A stretch of 37,884 bases of DNA from a virus. Shown in pieces: positions 23,616-30,702 of this stretch. The position numbers and the translations under genes were made by a program. How positions within the stretch are numbered: position 1 is the first letter of the stretch; each line of letters starts with the position of its first letter. The notes below the pieces were generated by a model. That model was given only the letters and a program-made list of their open reading frames with translations. It had not been told where the DNA came from and made no database searches. The DNA is taken from IMG/VR virus record IMGVR_UViG_3300049734_000434, positions 1 through 37,884 of that record. One strand, 5' to 3'.

Positions 23616-24022
23616 TCGTAGTGCTCGTTCAGCATCTCCAGCGCTTGGTGCAGCACGCGACGCAGGTCTCGCTTCCCCCAGAACGTGACGGCTGCCGAGT
23701 CGTCATCGCCATCGCGATGCATGAACGGACCCTGCGCATGTGTGCCATCGGGTAGCGTCGTCGGAAGGTAGAGGTAGAAGCGCAGGCCGGTGAAGGTGTG
23801 GCCGTCGATCTCTTTCGAGATGATCTCGATTCGGTCCGTCATCTCCTCGGCGTAGACGTTCACTCTCATTTGGTTCCTCCGGTGCATTCCAATCTGTTCT
23901 TGCAGGAGTTCGATGGCGCTGATCAGTTTCAGGATTGGGATGGAATCGCGTCCCATCGAACCGGCGTACATGGATCTGGCGCGCCACACCCGAAGCTCCT
24001 CCGAGCTTGGTATCCTGATCAC
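23576..24022 (-). CDS. Hypothetical protein with TPPRAENRRGSL tag (148 aa)
   Basis: GTG 24022 overlaps the previous stop (GTGA). It begins VIRIPSSEELRVWRARS. The middle has a helix (ILKLISAIELLQEQIG), the centre is beta-like (TFTGLRFYLYLPTTL), and the last helix is DLRRVLHQALEMLNEHY before the shared C-terminal tag. Longer readings lie in the repeat and are rejected. No family is recognised. Confidence 0.52.
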   Translation of the reverse strand: MIRIPSSEELRVWRARSMYAGSMGRDSIPILKLISAIELLQEQIGMHRRNQMRVNVYAEEMTDRIEIISKEIDGHTFTGLRFYLYLPTTLPDGTHAQGPFMHRDGDDDSAAVTFWGKRDLRRVLHQALEMLNEHYDTPPRAENRRGSL

Positions 24023-24213
24023 ATCGCCTCCTTCTCGGCACGTGGTGGGGTGTCGTCGCTGCACCCGCCTAGGCCGTGACAGCATCGGATATTCTCGTCA
24101 CGATCCTCGCCCTCGTAACACTGGCGAAGCGACTGGCAGAATGCGCACGCCGGGCAGACCCCATAGATGCCGTCGAGCACGGCGTGGCACCCGCAACAAT
24201 CACACCGGCTCAC
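24019..24213 (-). CDS. Cys-rich zinc-binding protein, copy 2 (64 aa)
   Basis: GTG 24213, GTGA overlap, lies inside the second 59-base repeat. It starts VSRCDCCGCHAVLDG; CPACAFC, CY and RCCHGLGGC keep the same cysteine spacing as the paralogue at 23,373-23,579. It ends DDTPPRAEKEAM. The pair arose by duplication and has since diverged in the loops. A zinc-stabilised adaptor or nucleic-acid binder is likely. Confidence 0.6.
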   Translation of the reverse strand: MSRCDCCGCHAVLDGIYGVCPACAFCQSLRQCYEGEDRDENIRCCHGLGGCSDDTPPRAEKEAM

Positions 24214-24249
24214 AGCGACCCCCGTCGGTTCTCGGCACGGGGTGGGGTG
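24191..24249 (-). repeat. 59-base junction repeat, copy 2
   Basis: Exact copy of 23,557-23,615, again joining a gene ending TPPRAENRRGSL to a Cys-rich gene beginning VSRCDCCG, but the gene body upstream is different here. Confidence 0.85.
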
Positions 24250-24521
24250 GTGTTGCAAAGCATCCACGGTGGCAGCCCGGCCAAGACGCGCCGCCCCTTG
24301 GACGTAATCGTCCAGCCAGGTCCTCCGCGCCATCCGGTACGCACGTAGCTAGCGAAACCCTGCGCGCGGAGTAGTCCGAGCGCCTCGACGGTGCGGAGCC
24401 GCGTGAGGCGCTCGTTGTTGCCAAACCACCACACCAATGCGCACATGCGAGCCGCGATTTCGCGTGTGGCCAGCGGCCTCGAATCGAGCAATCGCAGCGC
24501 CATGAATGAGTTGAGGCTCAC
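24210..24521 (-). CDS. Winged-helix-like protein (103 aa)
   Basis: GTG 24521 overlaps the upstream stop; ATG 24503 (MALRLLDSRP) is the alternative. LLDSRPLATREIAARM, then RTVEALGLLRAQGF and GPGWTITSKGRRVLAGL follow a winged helix: helix, recognition helix, wing and the KGRRVL end common in MarR/PadR-type domains. The C-terminal TPPRAENRRGSL is the junction tag. A local transcription regulator is likely. Confidence 0.58.
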   Translation of the reverse strand: MSLNSFMALRLLDSRPLATREIAARMCALVWWFGNNERLTRLRTVEALGLLRAQGFASYVRTGWRGGPGWTITSKGRRVLAGLPPWMLCNTTPPRAENRRGSL

Positions 24522-25171
24522 AGCGACCCCCGTCGGGGCTGGGCGGGGGTGGTGTCCTTCACCGCCTGAAGGATGAGCGCGAACACCTCGGGCTCAAGCA
24601 TCTGTCTTGCGGCATCTATGAACCGCTGTGGGAACGAGTCATCCGATCCGTTCCGCCGAGCCTCGCGCAGGGCCCCAAGGCGTTCTTGCAGGGCAAGCGA
24701 TTCGTTCTTGAGTGTGACGATTCGCTGCTCCAGCTTTCGGTACTTGTGCGGGTCCATGTAGCGACCGCTGGCGAAGGCGTCCGACTTGGCCTTACCCAGC
24801 CGGGCCTTGCACTCCCGCAACTCCTCATCGATGGTTTTCTTCTCACCGACGAGGGCTGCCCGGTCTCGCAACACCTGATCGTCGGAGGCGGCATACCCGA
24901 GGAGCACAGCCGCCTCGGTCTGCTGCGTCCGCTGCCGGCGTTCGGCCCGGCCCTCTCTGGCCATCTTGCCAAGAGACTGGGTCCAGCGCCCGGGAGTGCC
25001 CTCCGTCACCCTGGCTTCAACTTCGTGATCCCGGCATGCCTCTAACAGCGCCTCGCGGTTCAGTGGAGCGCTTAGCGGCGGTAGAAGAATCTCCTCGTCT
25101 TCGTCCTCAGGCAGAAGAACGAGTAGCGCCTCGGGCCACTCCGGGAAAACCGTCAACCTGATCGGCTTCAC
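24518..25171 (-). CDS. Coiled-coil protein next to attP (217 aa)
   Basis: GTG 25171. The N-terminus is hydrophobic-acidic (EALLVLLPEDEDEEILL), then a charged coiled coil (about 75-165) with KKTIDEELRECKARL and YRKLEQRIVTLKNESLALQ. It ends with a DTTPAQPRRGSL variant of the block's tag. First gene left of the tRNA-like fragment, so it would lie at a prophage end. It could be structural or regulatory; no family is recognised. Confidence 0.52.
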   Translation of the reverse strand: MKPIRLTVFPEWPEALLVLLPEDEDEEILLPPLSAPLNREALLEACRDHEVEARVTEGTPGRWTQSLGKMAREGRAERRQRTQQTEAAVLLGYAASDDQVLRDRAALVGEKKTIDEELRECKARLGKAKSDAFASGRYMDPHKYRKLEQRIVTLKNESLALQERLGALREARRNGSDDSFPQRFIDAARQMLEPEVFALILQAVKDTTPAQPRRGSL

Positions 25172-25227
25172 GAGGACACCCCGTGGCCACTCAGGCAGTC
25201 ACCCGCGCGGCAATGCGGAGAAACTCT

Positions 25228-25274
<47 letters not shown>

Positions 25275-25282
25275 CAGCATCG

Positions 25283-25498
25283 TTACTCATTCTGAGCCGG
25301 CCCTTTCTGGGAGTGTCCCGAGTGGCCTTTTAGTGTCCCCTTGGTCGAGGTCTTTTCGGACACCCAGATCTCGACAAGTTGCGACGCGCTGACGCCAGCG
25401 GCGCGTGCCAGCTTTTGCAGCGCCTTCCACGACGCTGGCGTCAGCGTCAGATTGACGTGAATGCGCCTGGCTCTTGCTGGCAGACTGGGCCTAGGCAT
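25283..25498 (-). CDS. Ribbon-helix-helix protein, second paralogue (71 aa)
   Basis: ATG 25498 with GAGAGGTGG upstream. MPRPSLPARARRIHVNLTL, then SWKALQKLARAAG and SASQLVEIWVSE, the same strand-helix-helix plan as at 22,995 and 25,798. The C-terminal extension is Lys/Gly/His-rich (KGTLKGHSGHSQKG). It is in the same frame as the gene before it, so as sequenced the two read as one 172-residue protein. I treat them as two genes because the preceding gene makes sense only after a frame change (see 25,491-25,801). Confidence 0.58.
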   Translation of the reverse strand: MPRPSLPARARRIHVNLTLTPASWKALQKLARAAGVSASQLVEIWVSEKTSTKGTLKGHSGHSQKGPAQNE

Positions 25499-25801
25499 CG
25501 GGCCACCACCTCTCACGTGCAGCCACACAGCCGCGATGCTGGCACAGCATGCGTGAATCGCGCGGCGCGGGCTCAATAGCATCGACCGCGTCACCGAGGT
25601 ACGTCCCGCAAAAGGCGCGGCGCCCATCGTCTCATTAGGATCGGCGTACCTTGCGCCTCCGTCGACAACTCGCGCCGCCCACTTCCACGGATCCTTGATG
25701 GGCTTCCCACAACGCACGCACGGCGTCTCATCAGGGCCGCACCCCCGATCTCCGTAGACCGTTGCAAACGGTTCTGCGTCTTGGTTCGTGCGCTCAGTCA
25801 C
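25491..25801 (-). pseudogene. Zinc-finger-like gene with apparent -1 frameshift
   Basis: GTG 25801 (GTGA overlap) opens MTERTNQDAEPFAT with CVRCGKPI and a Trp-rich turn up to about residue 60. Beyond that the frame becomes Ser/Arg/Cys-rich shadow. The -1 frame from about 25,615 reads CGTYLGDAVDAIEPAPRD, MLCQHRGCVAARERWW and stops at TAG 25,491, overlapping the next ATG by eight bases (ATGCCTAG). One extra T in the TTTT at 25,611-25,614 region would restore a ~103-residue protein. This may be a sequencing error, a real mutation, or programmed slippage at CCTTTTG. Confidence 0.5.
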
Positions 25802-25992
25802 GGCTCATCTCCCATCGGGTAACGCAGCTTCTCAACCTGGTGCACCCGAAGCCACACCAGCGACTCCACCATCTGCGACGCAGACATGCGCTCGCGCCGC
25901 GCCAGCTTCTCCAGCGCGCGCTTTGCCTCGGGCGACAGCGTGTAGTGGACCTGCACGCGTCGCGCGCTCTTGGGTAGCTTAGGGCGTGGCAT
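25798..25992 (-). CDS. Ribbon-helix-helix protein, third paralogue (64 aa)
   Basis: ATG 25992, inside the end of the preceding gene. MPRPKLPKSARRVQVHYTL, helix PEAKRALEKLARRE, turn MSASQ, helix MVESLVWLRV. It is very close in plan to the paralogues at 22,995 and 25,283. Probably an Arc-like repressor or antitoxin. Longer in-frame readings (to 26184) are Cys/Ser/Arg-rich shadow. Confidence 0.68.
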   Translation of the reverse strand: MPRPKLPKSARRVQVHYTLSPEAKRALEKLARRERMSASQMVESLVWLRVHQVEKLRYPMGDEP

Positions 25993-26332
25993 GGTCACCC
26001 ACGATCGTCTCGATGTCGTCAAGTACGGCGCCAGGAGGCGCCGCGTAACGCAGTCGCAGAGCCTCCCTAATCCGCGCCACCACCTGCTCCAACTCCTCGC
26101 GCTGTCCACATGACATCGCATCCACGTCACGCAGGTGCTGCACGGTCTGACGCAGCTGGCTCTGCTGCTTGAACATGTACTCAACGGCCTGGAGTACAGC
26201 GCAGTCGCAAAGAAAGGCTCCGTCGCTGGTCCGGTAGCTGCAAACGTCGTTGTGCCACTCGGCCGTGGTCGCCCGAACTGCGTCCCATGCAGTCGGGAAA
26301 TCTACTCCAGCCCCTAGGGGCCGGTGGCTCAC
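25979..26332 (-). CDS. Hypothetical protein (117 aa)
   Basis: GTG 26332 (GTGA overlap). The N-terminal half has Trp/His/Cys residues (AEWHNDVCSYRTSDG, FLCDCAVLQAVEYMF) and the rest is a helical hairpin (QSQLRQTVQHLRDVD, EELEQVVARIREAL). It is compatible with a small dimeric regulatory protein. No family is recognised. Confidence 0.55.
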   Translation of the reverse strand: MSHRPLGAGVDFPTAWDAVRATTAEWHNDVCSYRTSDGAFLCDCAVLQAVEYMFKQQSQLRQTVQHLRDVDAMSCGQREELEQVVARIREALRLRYAAPPGAVLDDIETIVGDHATP

Positions 26333-26532
26333 GAGAGCCTCGCAACGTCACTTGTCCACTGGCGACATACGCGCTCCTGGTTACTCCACTGCACAAGGAG
26401 GTCGCCGCTGTCGGTATGACCGACGACGATGCCGGTGACATCGGCAAACCAAGCAGGGTTGCGCTTGATGTGCTTGGAGGCAAAGCGGACCTTGGTGCCA
26501 ATCGCGAGAGCCTTTTTCGACGTCGTCTTCAT
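26329..26532 (-). CDS. Small basic SH3/KOW-like protein, first of accessory operon (67 aa)
   Basis: ATG 26532 lies seven bases after a -10 box and has no ribosome site, so the mRNA is probably leaderless. ATG 26538 would precede the transcription start. IGTKVRFASKHIKRNPAWFADVTGIVVGHTDSGDLLVQWS (residues about 11-50) alternates strands and turns as in SH3/KOW-type barrels. It leads a leftward operon running to 23,170. Confidence 0.6.
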   Translation of the reverse strand: MKTTSKKALAIGTKVRFASKHIKRNPAWFADVTGIVVGHTDSGDLLVQWSNQERVCRQWTSDVARLS

Positions 26533-26539
26533 AGACATG

Positions 26540-26567
26540 ATTATGGCTACGTTTTCGAGAGAGTCAA
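26540..26567 (-). promoter_or_regulatory. Sigma-70-type promoter of accessory operon
   Basis: In minus-strand orientation: -35 TTGACT (26567-26562), 16-base spacer, -10 CATAAT (26545-26540), then seven bases to ATG 26532. Spacer and distance equal those of the 22,614-22,641 promoter. Confidence 0.68.
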
Positions 26568-26576
26568 GCGCTCAGC

Positions 26577-27731
26577 CTAACTTTTTTTGAGATTCGCAAT
26601 TCCCTCATGGTTCTGCGGCGTTGCCAGGCTGTGCAGCCAGTCCGGACACAAATGGGAATATCGTTCCGTGACTCTGATCGTGCTGTGCCCCATCCAGACC
26701 CTGCACTCCTCCAGTCTCAGCGGCCGCTCGGTCCAGCTCCCCATGACGAGGTGGCTCGCGCACGTGTGCCGCAGGTCATGAAACCGCACCGGCCGCACGA
26801 TGCCCGCTCGGCGCTTGGCGCTCTCCCAGCCTGCATCGAAGGCCCGGTAGTGACAGCCGCCGCTCGCGGCAGGGAACACCAGCGCCTCCCCGACACCAGG
26901 GCGGAGCTTGCGCCAGGTTTTCAGCGCGGCAAGCGCCGGCGGCAGCAAGGGCACGCGTCGTATCCTCTTGCTTTTGGTGGCATTCCGGTAGGAGCGGCAA
27001 ACGACAAGTTCACAACGATCACCGTCGAGGTGCACGTCGCACCACCTGAGCCCCCAGAGTTCCCCGCCGCGTAGCCCCGCGAACACAGCAACGGTGAAGA
27101 TTGCGCGCTGCTCCGCGCGGAGTCGTAGTGAGAGAACTGCATCAATCTCCTCCAACGTCAAAAACGTCCACGGTACCTCCCGCTCCTCACCCTTCGGTGG
27201 TCTCACATCGGCAGCAGGATTCGTCTCGATGAGCTCTTCATCCGCCGCTGCACGCAAGCAGCAACGGAGCAACGACAGTGCCCGGCCGATGACATCGCGG
27301 GAGAGCCGGCGCTCCGTCTCGATGCGCTCACCACCGGGTGACACCACCGTGGCGCGCTTCTCCTGGAGAGACTTCACCCAGCGGAGCACCATGCGCCGTG
27401 TGATGCTGCGCATCGGCAGGTCGTAGAACGGTGCCGGCTCGACATGCGCATGCCAGCATGACCGCTCCTGGTCGATGCCGCGAACGCGGTCGATGACCTC
27501 ACGATCGTCCAGCCACTTCTTGGCGAACCTACGCAGCGTCCAGTCGCGCTCCCCGCGGAGCTCGAGCATGGCCGCGCGGACGCGGTCGTGCGCCTCTTCC
27601 TCGGTGTCGGATAGGCCGAGACTGTGACGCTTCCCGGCGGCGACGATGCGCGCGCGATACTTGATGCTGCCGTCGGGGCAACGGTGCTTACTGACGGAAC
27701 CTTCTCCACGTTTTCGCATGGGGTCGTGCAT
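26577..27731 (-). CDS. int: Tyrosine integrase (384 aa)
   Basis: Site-specific recombinase that inserts the phage at attB. The N-terminal arm-binding region (GEGSVSKHRCPDGSIKYRAR) is followed by a SAM-like core-binding domain (about 65-165) and the catalytic domain. It carries Arg221 (FAGLRGGELWGLRW), Lys in the ATKSKRIRRVPL hairpin, His318 and Arg321 (FHDLRH), His349 (WMGHS) and nucleophile Tyr358 (TERYSHL). All are intact and the length is normal. ATG 27731 has GAGGA about eight bases upstream. Last gene of the lysogeny operon, which would tie its level to the repressor promoter. Confidence 0.92.
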   Translation of the reverse strand: MHDPMRKRGEGSVSKHRCPDGSIKYRARIVAAGKRHSLGLSDTEEEAHDRVRAAMLELRGERDWTLRRFAKKWLDDREVIDRVRGIDQERSCWHAHVEPAPFYDLPMRSITRRMVLRWVKSLQEKRATVVSPGGERIETERRLSRDVIGRALSLLRCCLRAAADEELIETNPAADVRPPKGEEREVPWTFLTLEEIDAVLSLRLRAEQRAIFTVAVFAGLRGGELWGLRWCDVHLDGDRCELVVCRSYRNATKSKRIRRVPLLPPALAALKTWRKLRPGVGEALVFPAASGGCHYRAFDAGWESAKRRAGIVRPVRFHDLRHTCASHLVMGSWTERPLRLEECRVWMGHSTIRVTERYSHLCPDWLHSLATPQNHEGIANLKKS

Positions 27732-27734
27732 ACG

Positions 27735-27926
27735 TCAGTCCTCGATGGGGGCACCAGACTTGAGGAGTCGTCGGCGAACGTCGGCTTGGATGTCCGCGCG
27801 CGGCTTGCGCTTCTTCCTCGGCTCCACCGGAGCATCCATCTCCCGCAACTGCTTCTCCAAGTCAGCCACCACCCGGCGCGCTTGGCGAAGCTCGAGCTCG
27901 AGGAAGATGCGGGCGAAGTCCGTCAC
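27735..27926 (-). CDS. Small helical basic protein before integrase (63 aa)
   Basis: GTG 27926 forms a GTGA overlap with the methyltransferase stop. A single long helix (RIFLELELRQARRVVADLEKQLREM) is followed by a Lys/Arg-rich segment (EPRKKRKPRADIQADVRRRLL). It could be a small DNA-binding or recombination-directionality factor given its position, but there is no excisionase signature. Confidence 0.55.
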   Translation of the reverse strand: MTDFARIFLELELRQARRVVADLEKQLREMDAPVEPRKKRKPRADIQADVRRRLLKSGAPIED

Positions 27927-29338
27927 CTGAAAAGCTCCACTTGCCAGGGGTCCGCCTTTTTTGGCTCGCCGTCGCGTGGCAGCTGGCCGTGGATCGCATG
28001 GACGTGCGCGATGCGCGCCTCCGCGATCTTGATGTGCACCGGGTCAGCGTCGATGCCAAAGAAACGCATGCCCTCGATGATGGCCGCGCAGCCCGTCGAA
28101 CCAGAGCCCGTGAAGTGGTCGAGCACCAGGCCACCGCGTGGCGTCACGAGCCGCACGAGCCATCGCATGATGTCCAACGGCTTGACGGTGGGGCACGTGT
28201 TGCGCCTCAGCTGTCCGCCACGGTTGCGCGGATTGTTTGCGCCTGGCGCATCGGCGGTGCGCCCGTCGTCGCGTTGTGCGGCGGTGAGTTCCTCGCAGCC
28301 TGCCTCGCGCTCGGCGGTGCTTGCCTTGGAGCAGTAGCGGAAGCGAGGGAAGAAGCGGGAGGCGGTGCCGCATTCACTGTTGATTTTCCGTTCGCGGTGA
28401 GCGTTAGCCGCCGCACCACCGTAACCCATGGTGGGCACGACGATGTGACCGCCGTGCGTGTGTAGGACGCCCGCCTGCTCATCGAGCATGCGTACCGGGC
28501 ACCCGTCCACGCACTCGGCACCGCAGTTCGCGTCATGCGTCAGCAGCACATTCGGCGGCCAGCGCCCGCCAGGATGGCACTCGATGCCGTTCCCTGGTGG
28601 CGCAGCGATCTTGTCGGCATCCGCGTCGGCCGTGTGGCCGCTGCGCTTCCAGCTGTCGGGGCGGTCCGGCTCGTTCCAATCCGTCGGCACGCGGCACCCG
28701 TCGATGTTGATTGCGCCCGTGCCGTGTGCGAGCACGTTCGCAGCGACGGTTCCGGACAGCGGCTTGCGCGCGAGAATAATGGGCTCATAAGCGGGCTTGA
28801 GCGCGGTGCCCCAGCCGTCCCATTGTTCGGCTTCGGGTGTGGCTGGCGCCGTTATCAGCTCAGCAGAGCCGCCACGTACAGGCTCCATGATACGATTGCT
28901 CCGCTTGGCCTCGCGCCACGTAGGATTGGCGCCAATAATTTTACGATCGCCAGCGGCACCTGCCGCATTATCAATCGCCTTGCTCACGTTGAGGCTCTTA
29001 GGAAACCCGGAGCCAAACAGCCACTGCAGGCAATCGCGAATCTCAAAGCCAGCAGCCTCGACGGCGCACGCAACGCGGTGATGTGTTCGTGTGCCGCCGA
29101 ACGCTACGAGATGCGCGCCCGGCTTCATCACACGCAGCACCGCGCGCCACATGTCGACGTCGTAGGCGATGCCGGTGCGGTCCCACGCCTTGCCCATGAA
29201 GCCGAGCTCGTAGGGCGGATCGCACACCACCGAGTCCACGTACGCCTCGGGCATGAGTGGAAGTACCTTGCGGCAATCTCCGAGCTGCACCGTCCAGGTG
29301 GCATCGTCGGGAGGCATCTTGGGGATCTTTAGGCTCAC
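27923..29338 (-). CDS. DNA methyltransferase, N6-adenine/N4-cytosine type (471 aa)
   Basis: Motif IV DPPY at 40-43 comes before the AdoMet motif FTGSGSTG at 409-416, the permuted (beta-type) order. VKPLDIMRWLVRLV precedes motif I as is usual. TPEAEQWDGWGTALKP and EPIILARKPL are characteristic of phage orphan methylases. A ~200-residue insertion (about 180-370) with Cys pairs and Gly/His-rich loops probably forms the target-recognition part. GTG 29338 makes a GTGA overlap; the longer reading to 29380 is shadow. No restriction partner is present, so it likely protects phage DNA or modifies host DNA in the lysogen. Confidence 0.85.
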   Translation of the reverse strand: MSLKIPKMPPDDATWTVQLGDCRKVLPLMPEAYVDSVVCDPPYELGFMGKAWDRTGIAYDVDMWRAVLRVMKPGAHLVAFGGTRTHHRVACAVEAAGFEIRDCLQWLFGSGFPKSLNVSKAIDNAAGAAGDRKIIGANPTWREAKRSNRIMEPVRGGSAELITAPATPEAEQWDGWGTALKPAYEPIILARKPLSGTVAANVLAHGTGAINIDGCRVPTDWNEPDRPDSWKRSGHTADADADKIAAPPGNGIECHPGGRWPPNVLLTHDANCGAECVDGCPVRMLDEQAGVLHTHGGHIVVPTMGYGGAAANAHRERKINSECGTASRFFPRFRYCSKASTAEREAGCEELTAAQRDDGRTADAPGANNPRNRGGQLRRNTCPTVKPLDIMRWLVRLVTPRGGLVLDHFTGSGSTGCAAIIEGMRFFGIDADPVHIKIAEARIAHVHAIHGQLPRDGEPKKADPWQVELFR

Positions 29339-29520
29339 ATCCGCCTCCCGCGTTCCCCAATCAACGGCAGCACCCGCCACGTCTCGCGCGGGTCAATCCT
29401 CGCCACCGGCTCAGCGGCGCAAGAGGGCACGCAAGAGCCAACCCGGGGGGGCTGGGCTTCGACTCTTGCGCGCACGCTTGCGTCGTTGAGCTTCATGGTG
29501 GCGAGGATGGTGGTGGTCAC
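29335..29520 (-). CDS. Small protein before methyltransferase (61 aa)
   Basis: GTG 29520 and the stop are both in GTGA overlaps with neighbours. It begins VTTTILATMKLNDASVRARV, contains CVPSC (possible metal knuckle) and ends LIGERGRRM. No family is recognised. Double coupling is the main support. Confidence 0.5.
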   Translation of the reverse strand: MTTTILATMKLNDASVRARVEAQPPRVGSCVPSCAAEPVARIDPRETWRVLPLIGERGRRM

Positions 29521-29861
29521 GGTGCCGCCTGCTCCTTGACCGCCTCAGCCTGAAGCGCGTTGTAGAGCTGGGGGCGCTTGGCGAGGATTCGGATGCAGCG
29601 TTCGCAGCTGATCTCACCATCGAACCTCACGCTCATGCGCTTGTGCTCGCCGCACAGTGTCGTCGGATCCTTGTCCTGGTCGACGAGCTTCCCCGATCGC
29701 ACGACGCTGAACCCACGCACGGCTGCAAGATGCACAGCACGCGGACCAACGAGATGCACGCGAAGGTGGCAGTGCGTGCATCGCCACTGCTCCCTGTCGC
29801 CGTCCCATGCGAGCTCTCGGTTGGTGCACTTGCACCGAGGCGGGGCCTTGCGCTTCTTCAC
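29517..29861 (-). CDS. Zinc-finger protein (114 aa)
   Basis: GTG 29861 with GAGAGG five bases before it and a GTGA overlap; TTG 29879 is rejected. Zinc sites: CKC (about 10-12) with CTHC (28-31), and CGEH (about 70-73) with CERC (86-89). Basic N-terminus VKKRKAPPR. Probably nucleic-acid binding. No named family. Confidence 0.6.
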   Translation of the reverse strand: MKKRKAPPRCKCTNRELAWDGDREQWRCTHCHLRVHLVGPRAVHLAAVRGFSVVRSGKLVDQDKDPTTLCGEHKRMSVRFDGEISCERCIRILAKRPQLYNALQAEAVKEQAAP

Positions 29862-30034
29862 GACAACCTCTCGCCGCAATCCGGGCAGCGCCGCTGCAAC
29901 TCACCATCCCAGTGGTACCGGTGATCGCCCAGCCGGCAGCACACCTTCCGAAACAGCCACATCGCAGCCACGCGCGCCGCTCCCTCGACGATGTCGCGGA
30001 TGATGTGGCCGGTGGAGTAGCCGAGGAGAATCAT
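29858..30034 (-). CDS. Small zinc-ribbon protein (58 aa)
   Basis: ATG 30034 (ATGA overlap) to TGA 29858 (GTGA overlap). MILLGYSTGHIIRDIVE is an N-terminal helix; then KVCCRLGDHRYHW and RRCPDCGERLS bring CC/H and CxxC ligands, the common phage zinc-ribbon pattern C-x3-(G/D)-H-x-(Y/W)...CxxCG. Likely a small transcription- or host-interaction factor. Confidence 0.62.
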   Translation of the reverse strand: MILLGYSTGHIIRDIVEGAARVAAMWLFRKVCCRLGDHRYHWDGELQRRCPDCGERLS

Positions 30035-30498
30035 GTGCCGTCGACCGCCTTTGCTTCTGCCAATAGCTCCACCAAGAGGGTCAATTGGTCATCGAGCAGA
30101 AGGGTGTCGAGGGCAGCCTCGAGCATGACCTTGACCCGGGCGCGCTTTCTGGCTCGTTCAATCTCCAGTTGCAGCTCGCGCGAGAGCTCCGGTGAGAAGT
30201 GGTCGAGCCCAAGGCATCGGCGTCCTGCTCGCGACACCGTGAGACCGCGGGCCTTGGTCTCTTCACGACGAATCAAGCCGCGCCGCTCGAGAGCCCGAAG
30301 GTGATCGTTGACACCGTTGGTGCTTCGGATCCCGATGTGCCCACCAATCTCCCTCATGGTCGGCGGCCATCCAAACTTCTCCACCGTGTCGTGGATGAAT
30401 CGCAACACCGCCAGCTGCCTTTCCGTCGGAGGCCGCATCGAAAACACCGGAGCCGGCAGATCGGCCGATGCAGGGATACCCATATGTTCACCATTCAT
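30031..30498 (-). CDS. LexA-like DNA-binding protein without peptidase domain (155 aa)
   Basis: TERQLAVLRFIHDTVEKFGW, PPTMREIGGHIGIRSTNGV and NDHLRALERRGLIRREE match the LexA N-terminal winged helix. The C-terminal half is a charged helix pair and leucine-rich end (ALDTLLLDDQLTLLVELL), not the Ser-Lys autoprotease, so it cannot cleave itself. ATG 30498 is the start implied by an ATGA overlap with the frame before; ATG 30483 is an alternative. It may bind SOS-type or its own operators; a 7-base-arm palindrome lies at 30,536-30,551. Confidence 0.7.
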   Translation of the reverse strand: MNGEHMGIPASADLPAPVFSMRPPTERQLAVLRFIHDTVEKFGWPPTMREIGGHIGIRSTNGVNDHLRALERRGLIRREETKARGLTVSRAGRRCLGLDHFSPELSRELQLEIERARKRARVKVMLEAALDTLLLDDQLTLLVELLAEAKAVDGT

Positions 30499-30692
30499 CG
30501 GCATTCGACGAATACCCCAATGGCTGCGCATGCCAATGAATGACCATTCATCGGACGACCATCCGCGCGTGCAGGTGAGCAGCTATGGGCGCGCATGGGT
30601 GCGTACCTATTTTTGCGCTCACCACCTGTGCACTCTGAACAGCCGAGCCGTGGCGAAAAGGAAACGTCGAGCACATGCTTGCTTTTCGTCAT
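30495..30692 (-). CDS. Possible small Cys-containing protein (65 aa)
   Basis: ATG 30692 has GAGG about eight bases before it and begins 10 bases after the preceding stop. The TGA overlaps ATG 30498 of the LexA-like gene. It starts MTKSKHVLDVSFSPRLG with a CSEC pair; the rest looks poorly structured, and the palindrome at 30,536-30,551 lies within. It may instead be a leader region. Confidence 0.35.
   Translation of the reverse strand: MTKSKHVLDVSFSPRLGCSECTGGERKNRYAPMRAHSCSPARADGRPMNGHSLACAAIGVFVECR
30536..30551. promoter_or_regulatory. Palindrome ATGAATG-AC-CATTCAT, possible operator
   Basis: Perfect 7-base arms around AC. The related word CCATTCATCGG occurs at 30,491-30,501 and 30,544-30,554, so two half-sites flank the LexA-like gene start. 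A binding site for that protein is the simplest reading. Confidence 0.45.
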
Positions 30693-30702
30693 GTGGATTG
30701 CC

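Noticed and set aside
26577-26590. Intrinsic terminator at the integrase end
   Set aside because: The T-run at 26,581-26,587 is on the plus strand inside the end of int, and no stable hairpin precedes a minus-strand T-run.
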